Positions 11,791 through 22,176 of a stretch of 64,000 nt of DNA are shown piece by piece. Made by a program: the position numbers and the translations under genes. The notes below the pieces were generated by a model. The model was not told where the DNA came from and made no database searches. It saw only the letters and a list, made by a program, of their open reading frames with translations. Every line of letters starts with the position of its first letter. The first letter of the stretch is position 1. Source of the DNA: Zychaea mexicana (lineage: Eukaryota > Mucoromycota > Mucoromycetes > Mucorales > Lichtheimiaceae). Location of the stretch: positions 310,001 to 374,000 of the forward strand of contig NW_026516669.1 of assembly GCF_025766255.1 (NCBI RefSeq). The letters are read 5' to 3'.

Positions 11791-13489
11791 CTATCTATAA
11801 TGTGGCAAAGCTTCCACTTGATCCTGCTCGTACGATGTTAGCTCCAGCTGTGAGGATGCGTTTGACCCACGTCGACTTGGTGTACTGGCGCTCAGAAAAT
11901 TATTCCATGGCTTTTTGCTTTTGTTCAATTGTCCTTGCTGTGAATTCCACTGTTCCTCTCTGCCATTTGCTTCAATAGCATACAATATTGCCTCGGTATC
12001 GTCCTGAGAAGTAGCAGTCATGGCACCGATAGTTGAGTCACCATATCCGCGTGGATCAGGATGCGTGCTTGTTGTGTAATTGCTGGTGCCATTCGTTAAG
12101 TTATTTGATCTTAGTGCAGGATTATTCCTCATGTTAGGACTACGTAATGATACACAAGCGAACAAAAATAGTATAAGTATTCATGTTCACATGTGCAGGG
12201 ACGTAGAAATAAGTCTACGGCCATCTTTTGATGTAGCTCAAACTTGCCTAACAAGTACTGATATCAATGCTATCAGTGTAGTGAAACTTCCGAGAATTGA
12301 CCAAGTTGCACCAATGAAGATGCTACCTACAATGTTTGCCATAATTTGGTCTCGAAGTGCACAGTACAGCAATAAGATTGCAGCAAAAGTCCATAGACAA
12401 ATGATGAACGAAGCAGCCATCAATTGGATTCTGTAGATCCCGGAAATTACAGTCGCAAAACTGCCCCCTTGTCGAAACTTTCGGTGATGGCTTTCTAATA
12501 CACGAACAAGTCGAATACTTGCATAAAGAACAGCGCCACCAATGGACGCGACCCAAACAAACCACAGCATGTAGGATACACGAATTAGAGTCTCGGCTGT
12601 ACCGATAAGGTTGTTTTCAGCTGCAGCACCAGCACCAATAGCAAAAGATACGCCACAAATTAACGGACCAAACAGAGCAATAAAGCCTGTGATGTCGACA
12701 ATAAGCGGTGATGGCAGCCATCCAGCGGCTGAACTACTCTGTTGTAGTCCTTAATGTTACTTCTCAATTGATATGATGGTTTTATATACAACAAAATCAT
12801 GCACGTACCTGGGATATAGTTTGTGCAATACCAACCAGATATACCGTAATACCTCCGAGCCCAAACGACCATGGTATCTCCCAAAATACTATAATATCAG
12901 ATCAGTTTCGTAGTTCAGCCCCCACATCCATCCCCACACTCAAAGCACACATGTCAGAAAACTTTACAGGACCGGGCGATCCAATTATCGGGAACCGCAT
13001 CTGTCATCAAAATTGCACTTGAAATGACTCGAACTGGCCGCAAATTTATGAGTTACTTGTTTTTCTTCTCCCCGTTTCCCAACCCCCTTCTCTTTTTTTT
13101 TGTTCAACTATCTTCTTACGGGCATTAAACGCTATGAAAAGGACAAGCATGCTATCCACCGGTCGTGGCCGTAAGCATCCCTGCGTAACCGCAGGAGAAT
13201 TCCAAAGGCTATGCCCTTTAACAAGCACTCGATGAACAAACATAGCGGCCCCTAGTTTTAATGGTCAGTGGGGGTTTGCCTTTTTCTTGGTACTCCTAAG
13301 CAGCATGGCAAATAACTCACCGACTACTACAGTCAACGATGAAACAGCAGTGCTAATGGCGTTTATATGCCACATGGCCACACTTTCTTGACAATCATGG
13401 ATGCTAATGCGCCAGTCGCAATGGCATTCGTTGCCACCTTTATAGCAATGTCGATCTAGTGCCCGATTGGACAGGGAATTATCTGCCAT
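11791..13489 (-). CDS. Array gene B: seven-transmembrane protein with Cys-rich N-terminus, 428 aa
   Basis: Six exons: 13489-13321, 13251-13120, 13033-12968, 12888-12809, 12738-12248 and 12139-11791. Phases 1,1,1,0,2. The start MADNSLSNRALDRHC leads to the signature CHCDWRI and DCQES. The seven hydrophobic segments fall in the same places as in the other copies, with FNA at the exon 2 junction, EIPWSFGLGGITVYLVGIAQ in TM3 and LRDQIMANIVGSIF between TM6 and TM7. The tail holds NPALRSN, DSTIGAMTATSQDD and SSQLELTSYE but carries ten extra residues after the motif. Intron 5 (12247-12140) starts with GC instead of GT: the donor reads AG/GCAAGT, an otherwise perfect consensus, and phase and alignment with the other copies demand this join. 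Function unknown; see gene C for the best-resolved topology. Confidence 0.87.
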
Positions 13490-14787
13490 GAAGCTTCTAT
13501 CCAGGCTCAGAAAACAGTAGTAGATAATAAGATAAAGTTGGGCCTTTCACACCAGTGACGACGCAAAACCGGGCTGTGCACCTGCAGCTAAATACGTTCA
13601 ATGTGTGTTCATTTTTGATTCGCAGTAATTATCTTTGAGTGACACTAGAAGGTTGCAAAAGTACAAATAGGCCAGTCGCGTATTATTTTAGTTAAGACTT
13701 AAAGGCGCTTAAAGTTGGTGCATCATTCTCATGCTAGTGAAATTTGTCTCAACAGCGTAACTTCCATGCGACGGCCGGTTCTCAAAACACCGATCCATCA
13801 ATACGTTCAAGCATGGCTATACCGGTATTACAGGTTGCGTGAATGGCAGTCTCTAGAGCGCCATGCCGAAAAATACATAGCACAGTAGCAAAATCTTAGA
13901 CATGTTGTACAGTATACAGAATTATCCCCATGATTAACAGTTCATCATGTCTGCAAGGGCTATTGCAGCGCTATTATGTAAGTATGCATATTTTACCATG
14001 TAAAAAAAATCTATGTTATAAGCCAGAGATACCACAGTGCTGCGAGCAAATGTTTTAGTGTAACAACTTGTTTCAGGTACGGTTGCTAGAGAAACACAGT
14101 AAGAGGACTGCATGTACGGTATCAGGCACGGTTGTCACCGTAACAAACATATCAGTACGCACTGTTGCTAGAGAACCTGACAGGTGAAGAGATCCCTAGC
14201 AACAACGTCAGCAAACAGTCTACGGTTTTAAGTTAATATTAATTCAAAGATGAACAGCAGCTCCTTCAGTAATTTCAATCCTTCAGAAATCATGCCATCA
14301 TGCCTGGATCAAAGTAAGCATTCTATTATGGTGTTCTTGATAATAGATTGTACATCAGCAACAATGCTAATGATAGCACGAAGTTTGTTTTTGATAGATG
14401 ACGAGACGCAAGATACCGTGCTGCTGTATTTAAAGCAAAATATTTAGCTACTTCGGCATACACAAATGAACTAATTGATGTTTCGTTGGTAGACAGGAAT
14501 TTAAAGTTATTAGCATTGCAGGCAGTATATGATCATCCCTTCTTTTGTGAGTAAACTAAGATTAAAAGAAGCAGATCAACATAACAGTATATATATGTAG
14601 TTTGTCATGATATACTGTATTATTGAAACTATTGTTGGAGCGATATGGATGTATATAAAGGAAGTATAGTGATTGAATCAATAATGGTGATCTATTTGGC
14701 ATCTATCATATTAGAGGTATACGGATGGTTTGTGTCTAAGTTGGAAGGATATATATGAAATGCAGTGTGTGTATAAAAAATAAGCGA
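13490..14787. other. Intergenic DNA inside the array (1.3 kb)
   Basis: AT-rich with no gene-length frame. A short motif ACGGTTGCTAGAGAA recurs imperfectly around 14098-14180 (three related copies in about 90 bp). The segment should contain the promoter of gene B. Confidence 0.5.
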
Positions 14788-16421
14788 TCAGTGATGCTCA
14801 TAAGATGTCAATTCCATTTGCGAGGATGCTTCAGATTGTCGCCGCTTTGTTGGGTTTCTGCTGAAGAAACTTGTTTTGTTGATTTTTGGCGGTTCGTTTT
14901 GATGATACTGTTGTTGATTATAATGAACGTCACCATTATTTGTCTTGAGAGCATGCAGAATAGCCTCATTGTCGCCTTGAATCGTAGCAGACATGGCACC
15001 AATTGTGGATTGACCTCCAACACGCCGATCAGGCTGCGTGGTACTTGTTGCTGTATTGTCACTGCCGCTTCCATCCGTGGATTTCTTAGATCTTAGCGCC
15101 GCGTTTTTGCCCGTTTTGAAGCTGTTATGCGCAGTATATAATATCAAAAAGGAGGGTTTAAAACATAATGAGTATGCGCTTTAAGGACTTATGAATACAT
15201 AATATGTTAGCCTACTAGCTTACCTGGCCATAATTGATATCTCAACTATCAAGATAGTAACTCCTGCAAATTGATTCCATGCGGTACCAAGGAAAATACT
15301 ACCGATAGTATTTTCCATGATTTGATTTCGCAGAATCCCATACAGGAGTAAGACTAAGGCAAAGCTCCATAAACATATAGAAAATGCGGCCACCGCCACT
15401 TGTATTTTCAAAATACCAGCCTTCACAGCAGTGTCATCTGAACCTTGACGTAGCTTTTTGTGATGGGATCTTAATATACGGACAAGGCGATCACCTGCAA
15501 AGAGGACTGCAGTTCCCAAACCTCCTGTCCATATAAACCAGATGCAGTAGCTTACGCGGATTAATAGCTCAGCTGTTTGTTGATCATCGTGCACTATTGA
15601 ACCTGCTGCTAAGGTTAACGGTATACCGATCAGTGGTGAAAGCAGCGCGATAATGCCCACGATATCGACAACTGTCGGTGACGGCAGCCAGCCGGAGGCG
15701 GAGTTACTCTGTGGTTATCTTAGTTTAAAGTGGTAAATCTGGGTACGATAGCTGTTTATGGGGTACCTGAGAAATTGTTTGGGCAATGCCAAGCAAGTAC
15801 ATAGTAATGCCCGCCATTCCAAAGGACCACGGAAGCTCGTAAAGAACTAAGTAGATTATATGTATGTCAATGAAAAATCACGTAGAAACAGTTTCCCGTG
15901 CGTAGTCATATATATTCTACAACATACTTGAGCGAGCCAGTAAATTCCCAGCCCCAGCGTCTGTAACGAGCACCACACTAGTTGCCAGTCGAGCTAAAAG
16001 ATTGAGTGTTACTGCTGTGTTAAAAAAATTTAATAAATTAAACGAAAAGTAATAGATACCTCCATCAAATAGTACAAAAAACGAAAGCATACAATCAACG
16101 GGTTTGGGGCGTAAAAGCCCTCGACCCGATCCTCTATGGCTCCATAGAGTATGACCTTTAAGACCGATTCTGTGAATCAAGAGTGCGATTCCTGTGAAAA
16201 ACAGAGTTAGAGTTGTAAAGCGATAGATTGCTTTACCATTCAACATGATGCATACCTATGAGACATCCTAATCCAGAAATTGCAACGTTTAGAATGTTTA
16301 TATACCACATTGCTGTAGTCTCCTCACAGTCTTGTAGGGTGAGTCGCCAGTCGCAGTGGCAAACTGCACCAAAACAGTGGCGGTCGAAGGCACGGATAGT
16401 GAGAGTCGGGTCGTCAGCCAT
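14788..16421 (-). CDS. Array gene C: seven-transmembrane protein with Cys-rich N-terminus, 427 aa
   Basis: Six exons: 16421-16256, 16191-16060, 16014-15928, 15846-15767, 15708-15224 and 15121-14788. Phases 1,1,1,0,2. Order along the protein: N-terminus RAFDRHCFGAVCHCDWRL and DCEET; TM1 ILNVAISGLGCLIGIALLIHR; basic loop RGLLRPKPVDCM; TM2 around SFFVLFDG and LNLLARL; TM3 ELPWSFGMAGITMYLLGIAQ; loop SNSASGWLPSP; TM4 VGIIALLSPLIGIPLTLAAG; TM5 YCIWFIWTGGLGTAVLFAG; loop RLVRILRSHHKKLRQG; TM6 AFSICLWSFALVLLLYGIL; TM7 FAGVTILIVEISIM; tail of about 110 residues with NAALRSKKS, QSTIGAMSATIQGD and SSQMELTSYEHH at the end. The cationic loops 1 and 3 and the tail are predicted cytosolic, giving the N-out, C-in layout of GPCR-like receptors. 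No known family was recognised. Exon 3 is 21 bases longer than in genes B, D, E and F. Confidence 0.88.
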
Positions 16422-17145
16422 GGTTCGTCAGTAGTTGAGTTAAAATTGCAGCGACCGAGGAAAGACAAAGGTCGCACCATGGATCTGATGTATAACATCG
16501 TTCAAGTAAAAAAGGGTGACACACAGACGTTCAAAAGACCCAATAAACTAGGTTCATCGAGACTGTCTTCGTTTCCGAAAAAAAAAGCTTTTAGCGCGCG
16601 CAGCGACTTGGACTACACTGACTTTTCTGAAAGAAGATGGCATTGTAACTTTGACATGTAGTATCACAACAACATAGGTCATGGGGATGATGCGTGTCAA
16701 ACAGCTGTCAACAAACGATCTTGTCAAACGCGATCTTGGATACAAGATCACAGATCTGAGATGCATTCTGCATAGGCGGTCTCTTGAACAAATCAACAAT
16801 CAACGAAACCAGGAATATCATTGGAGGAACGGAAGAAATTTAAATAAGATTCTTTGATCTGGCTGATGCATATGCAAAAAAACAATAATTACGAGAAATA
16901 AATAAATAAAATTCTGGAAAGATGGAAAACACGAGCTAAACAAAAAGAAAGAGTAATAGTGGATGTATGATTGCGCGATGTAATTAGGTGAAGCCAAAGA
17001 AGGATAAACGACAATGGGGTATGTAAAAAAAAGAAAAAGCGGGAATGGCGGCCACTACTTAGAGCCGGCGGTGTTGACTGGTGGTGTTCTCCTATTATTA
17101 TAAGCGCCTGGCTCCATATGTATAGTAAGGAGGACCAGAGGCACC
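16422..17145. other. Intergenic DNA inside the array (0.7 kb)
   Basis: Promoter side of gene C and 3' side of gene D. AT-rich with runs such as AAATAAATAAATAAAA near 16900. No coding signal. Confidence 0.5.
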
Positions 17146-18745
17146 TTAATGATGATGATGTTCATACGATGTCAGTTCCAGCTGGGATTCGTTGTCCGAT
17201 GTACGTCTTTTGGGTATTTTGTTACCGAGGCCATTTTCCGCCAATGCGTTGTTGTTGAGCTGCTCTCGTCGTGCAAGCCATTCTTCGTCTTTTGCTCTAA
17301 GAGCATTCATGATGGCTTTATTATCAAAGGTGTCCGTTGCTCCCGATTCGTACGCTGATGCATGATTAAAATCAGCACGTGAGCTGTTGGATGCGTTATT
17401 GGTTCCTGTTTTGTTATCTGATGACGACCTGGTACGCAGAGCAGCATTCTCCTTTTTGCTGGGACTATATTAGCAGCCATGGTAAGTTAGTTCACATTTG
17501 CATTAAAAGCATAAATCATAAGGATGGTATTACCTGATAAGTACTGCCAGTTCTACAAGAAGCGTTGTAGCACCGGCGAGCAACGACCATACGACGCCGA
17601 GAAAGATGCTACCTTTGGTGTTTTCCATGATGTAGTTGCGCAGGATGCCATATAGAAGGAGGACAGTGGCAAAGGAATACAGACAGATCACGTACGAGAA
17701 AGCCGTCAACTGGATTTTGTAGATGCCAGCTTTGACAGCTTCGTAATTCTTCGACTGACGGAACTTTTTATGGTGGTTCCTCAAGATGCGAATAAGTCGA
17801 ATGCCCGCAAACATGACGGAGGTTCCTACTCCACCGGTCCAGATGAACCAGAGCGAATAGTTTATGCGGATCAACGTCTCGGCCAAGTGCAGATTTTTGG
17901 TTGCCATTGCGCCTGCTGCAATAGTAAATGATTCGCCGACAACTAAAGGGGCAATTATAAAAATGAGACCAAAGGCATCGATGGCTCCCGTTGAAGGTAG
18001 CCACCCTGAAGCTGAATTGCTCTAGTGAGAATAAAAAAAAACCCAAGAAAAAGTAATAAATGAGTTTCGACCATTGGGAATAGTGCTCCTTTTTTCTTTA
18101 CCTGAGCGATGGTTTGGGCAATACCAATCAGATACAAGGTAATGCCCGATAGGCCGATGGACCATGGAATCTCGTAAAGAACTGGGGCAAACATATTAGA
18201 TCAGCATTGCTTTTCGGACGGAACGTTAAAAAATGGAAATAAAGTTACATGATCGAGCAATCCAGTTTTCGTGAGCAATGTCCGTGATCAGCACCACGCT
18301 CGTCAAAAGTCGGACTACGGCAAACGAGTCAACATCAACTTCTATCGAAACAAATCGAGTTCGCTGAACTTACGAGCATTGAAGATAATAAACAGTAACA
18401 GCATATTATCCACCGGTTTGGGTCGTAGAATACCAGCACCTGGCCCTTTAGGGTTCCAGATAGTGTGTCCTTTAACAATGCCTCTGTGGAGCAACAACCC
18501 CGTAGCTATTTGGGAAGGAGATGTAAACTTTCGAAGCTGACGCATATCTTTATTCACACGGTCTGAAACGCTTGCATACCAAGCAAAATGGACAAAGCCG
18601 ACACTGCAATGTTTACCACATTGACGATCCACATTGCTTTGCTTTCTTCACATTCGTGCAGAGTAATTCGCCAGTCGCAATGACAAACTCCATCGATACA
18701 GTGGCGCCCAAAGGTCCGGAGGTTGGAAACCGGTCCGTCAGCCAT
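17146..18745 (-). CDS. Array gene D: seven-transmembrane protein with Cys-rich N-terminus, 416 aa
   Basis: Six exons: 18745-18580, 18505-18374, 18314-18249, 18181-18102, 18021-17534 and 17464-17146. Phases 1,1,1,0,2. The start MADGPVSNLRTFGRHC is followed by GVCHCDWRI and ECEES. TM3 reads EIPWSIGLSGITLYLIGIAQ; loop 3 reads RLIRILRNHHKKFRQS; TM6-7 contain LYSFATVLLLYGILRNYIM and GSIFLGVVWSLLAG. The tail starts SPSKKENAALRTRSSS, keeps a middle block ATDTFDNKAIMNALRAK aligned to the IGAM...EAIL block of other copies, and ends SQLELTSYEHHHH, the family terminal motif plus extra histidines. The last exon is read through to TAA at 17146-17148. Function unknown. Confidence 0.87.
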
Positions 18746-20527
18746 TTTTCGTCTTTATGAATGACGCGCAAAATAGCCGGTGAAAAAGTGGTTTTAAAAG
18801 AATGGAAGAGAAGGAAAGAAAGAAGGTGGTTCTAATGGAATATCCCGGATAATGCGCTGTCGATTAGTTCGTCTCGACTCGTACAAGCCAATTTAGGTTT
18901 CACAGGACTAATAAAGCAATCGGACAGCCATTTTAGGGTCGTACCTGGATTACAACCCTTACTGCGTTATCCAGCTCCGCTTTTGCATGTCAAACCCCTT
19001 ATATGCGTCTTCAGCCACATGCTGTTCGTCTGCACAGGTCCCTTTTAGCAAAACGGTAGGATGCACCGAAAATTTATCGCAAGCTTGCATGAAATGCATC
19101 AGTGGTATATACATATCAAACAAAGATTTCAAAGCATCACCTGTTTGAATGTCGTGTCAGCTCACCACACAATCAATATCCGCGGCTACCGAGTTTTTGT
19201 GCAATCAAGATTGTGTCAGCGCGATGGTTCTTTTTCTGTTTTCGAGCCAGTCACATGCCATATGTTGCGTGGTTATTATTCCCTCCCGGCGATTATGTCC
19301 TCGCGAATATGTAGAGGCAGTTATCTTTCGCTTATTAACGTGGCTGTTTTAAAGACCAATGTATTATAAAATGGTTGAAGGGCTATATTTCAATGAAAAG
19401 AGACGTGGCTACAAGTTGCTTTATAACGTTCGGCAGTATAAGATAAACAATGAAGCCTACTCCGATGGTAATAAAAAAAAGAAAAAAAGGAACAAGTTTG
19501 CAAGAGTGGTAAAGTCGGGTCATTGTTTTTAAGAACGTGAACGTGAACGTCAATGGTGTGTTTGGACTGTCTGTCACTATCGACGTACAGCTGCGAGAGC
19601 CTCTATCAGGATACGCTAATATATTCGATCATTTTGTATATAGTGTTAAAGTTTTACCCTCATTAAAAAAACCATTTTAATTTTCTTGGGCTCACTGTGG
19701 AACTTGCCTCGGCTGAAAACGTGGAGAGTCTATTATTAACACCACCAATGTTAATACAACGATGTGCAAAATAAAAAATCGACAGGCGATGATTTTTTCC
19801 GCTTTTTCATTTCCAGAGTACATGACGATGAGCACTAATCGTGGTACATATATAATTTAAGACAACCCTAAGTAGCCAGTGACAGAAAATAGACAGTAGT
19901 ACTCCATCGAACCATTTCATAAACGAATGACTTTGGATTACCAGTACTTTGGTATAGTCAGTCTCCTTCTAAGCGCGGAGTGGGGTACGCCGTAGCACCA
20001 ATATTAACAAATCAACTTGCCCACTTTTTAATATCTTCTGAGATTTGTGCGACACGAACTTGATGCCAATGAAATATACAAGGACAGCGTGTAATGCTAT
20101 ACTATCCAGTCTTAATCCTCGCCTACACCTCCGACGTGTAGTCACTAAAAATATGTACCCATCTCTGAATGCCTTTTTTTCCGTCATTAGATAAGAAGTC
20201 GTAATATGGTTGATCGCTTTAATGTCGTATTTTTTCCCAGGAAAACGAGGTAATAAATAGTGATTCATTAAGCTTATGTCATGATGATGTAGGTGAATGT
20301 CGCTAGTAAAACTACTATATGTACTAAGACTTTTAATAAGTATGAACTGTTGGGATAACAGCAAATGAACGTAGTGTAAATGAATGAGAGGGAAGTTAGC
20401 GAATAATGTAGATGTTGAATATACAATTAACGATAGGAAAGGGGCTTTATGTTAACATGGTAAAAGAAAGTGAGACGAGATATAGTTTGAAAGATTCATG
20501 GATCGTTACAAATACTTGTGACAGATG
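18746..20527. other. Intergenic DNA inside the array with an exon relic (1.8 kb)
   Basis: Promoter of gene D plus decayed sequence. Only a weak match to family exon 2 (about 20040-20160, listed separately) is visible. No intact gene. Confidence 0.5.
20040..20160 (-). pseudogene. Possible relic of exon 2 of the array family
   Basis: Read on the minus strand, the frame gives RRGLRLDSIALHAVLVYFIG. This lines up with the GWLRPKPVDSM-plus-TM2 segment of exon 2, with the PKPV residues lost; at DNA level TGGATAGTAT matches the conserved TGGATA(A/G)TATG. No neighbouring exon is intact. The similarity is short, so chance cannot be excluded. Confidence 0.35.
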
Positions 20528-22176
20528 TCAACGGTCGTCGTAGGATGTTAGTTCTAACTGGGAGGAGGCATCGGATGCACGTCTTATGGGTACTTTGTTA
20601 ATGAAAAAATGAGTGCTGAACTTTTTGTTGGCCCATGATAGCTCATACGGTGACGACTGCTGCTTATGTTTGCTATCACTGGCTTTAATAGCGTTCAAAA
20701 TGGCCTCGTTGTCGTCCTGGAACATAGTAGTCACTGCACCGATAGTAGACCCACCGACATTTTCTTGATCTGGTGCTGTGCTTACACCAGTTTCTGATGT
20801 AGCATTGTTGGTTTCACCAGACGAAGATTTTGATTTAAGCGCAGGATTGCTTTTCGATTTAGGACTGAATGATTGCATTGTTCTTCGTTTAATGTTTTGT
20901 CATCCGCATATACACTTATACAAGGAACCCAGCCTTTAGTGACCGATTATACATACCTAACCATCACTGATATCTGAACGACCAGCGTCGTAATGCCGCC
21001 CAAGAAGTGCCAGGGAATGCTGAGAAAGATATTAGCAGCCGTATTCGTCATGATCTGATCTCGCAGAATACTATACAGCAGCAGGAACGTAGCGAAACCC
21101 CAAAGACATACAACAAACGATGCCACCATCATTTGTATTCTGTAAATACCGCTTTTGACTGCTGTATACTTTGGACCATACCGAGCCTTCTTGTGGTAGC
21201 TTCGCAATATCCGCACGAGACGAACTCCAGCATAAAACACAGAGCACCCGATAATGCCTGTCCACAAAAACCAGGCGATATAGGTCAAGCGGACAAAGAT
21301 CTCTGCAGTTGGTAGATCACTCTCGGCCAACGCGCCTGCTGTAACTGCTACTGCAACGCTGCAAACAAAAGGGAGAAACAAAGCTGTAGATCCAAAAATA
21401 TCAACTACTAGGGGCGATGGTAGCCAGCTAGACACAGAATGACTCTATGGGGATTTTCTTGGTATCATCAGCATATACGCATCAAATGAGAATTGAATCA
21501 ACATCTGCTAACCTGCGAGATGGTTTGGGCAATCCCAATGAGGTACAACGTTATGCCTCCTAATCCGAAATCCCAAGGAATCTCGAAAAGGTCTAAAAAT
21601 ATGCTTATGAGATAATCATACAATTTTTTCTTTCGTTCTTTGGGAAAGAGTTAATCGTGCATTACAAGATCGAGCGATCCAATTGCCTGGTAGTGCGTCC
21701 GTTATGATGATCACACTGCTTAGCAACCGCACTAAATTAGTCGTGAATTAATAACGCCTTTCTTCTCATTATGTTTGATATTTCACCATTGTTCTTACAT
21801 ACAGGAATTAAACATGATAAAGAATATGATCATACTATCCACAGGCTTCGGTCGCAACCAGCCACGAGTTCCGGTACCGCCATTCCAGATTGTGTGTCCC
21901 TTGAAGAAAATTCTGTTGATCAACAGAACAATCCCTAGCCCCTCAAATCAGTTGTCAGTTTTTTAAACAAGATTCAACTCATGAAAGAAGGAAGGTACGA
22001 AATTTACCAATAACAGCTGTTATTGCCGAGATCGCAATGTTTACGATGTTTATATACCACATGACATAGCCTTCCTCGCAATCCTGTATGCTTAATCGCC
22101 AATCGCAGTGACATACTCCGATGGATCTGCAATGACGATCTATTGCCCGTATGATTGGGCTTGAATTGTCTGCCAT
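20528..22176 (-). CDS. Array gene E: seven-transmembrane protein with Cys-rich N-terminus, 423 aa
   Basis: Six exons: 22176-22008, 21934-21803, 21731-21666, 21592-21513, 21444-20957 and 20864-20528. Phases 1,1,1,0,2; exons 2 to 4 are exactly the same lengths as in gene D. The N-terminus reads RAIDRHCRSIGVCHCDWRL and DCEEG; TM1 INIVNIAISAITAVIG; TM3 EIPWDFGLGGITLYLIGIAQ; loop 2 is SSWLPSP instead of SGWLPSP; loop 3 RLVRILRSYHKKARYG; TM6 CLWGFATFLLLYSILRDQIM. The donor of intron 4 is GTTAGC, weaker than its homologues. The tail starts SPKSKSNPALKSKSSS, has GGSTIGAVTTMFQDDNEAIL and ends SSQLELTSYDDR. Function unknown; receptor-like topology is inferred. Confidence 0.87.
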
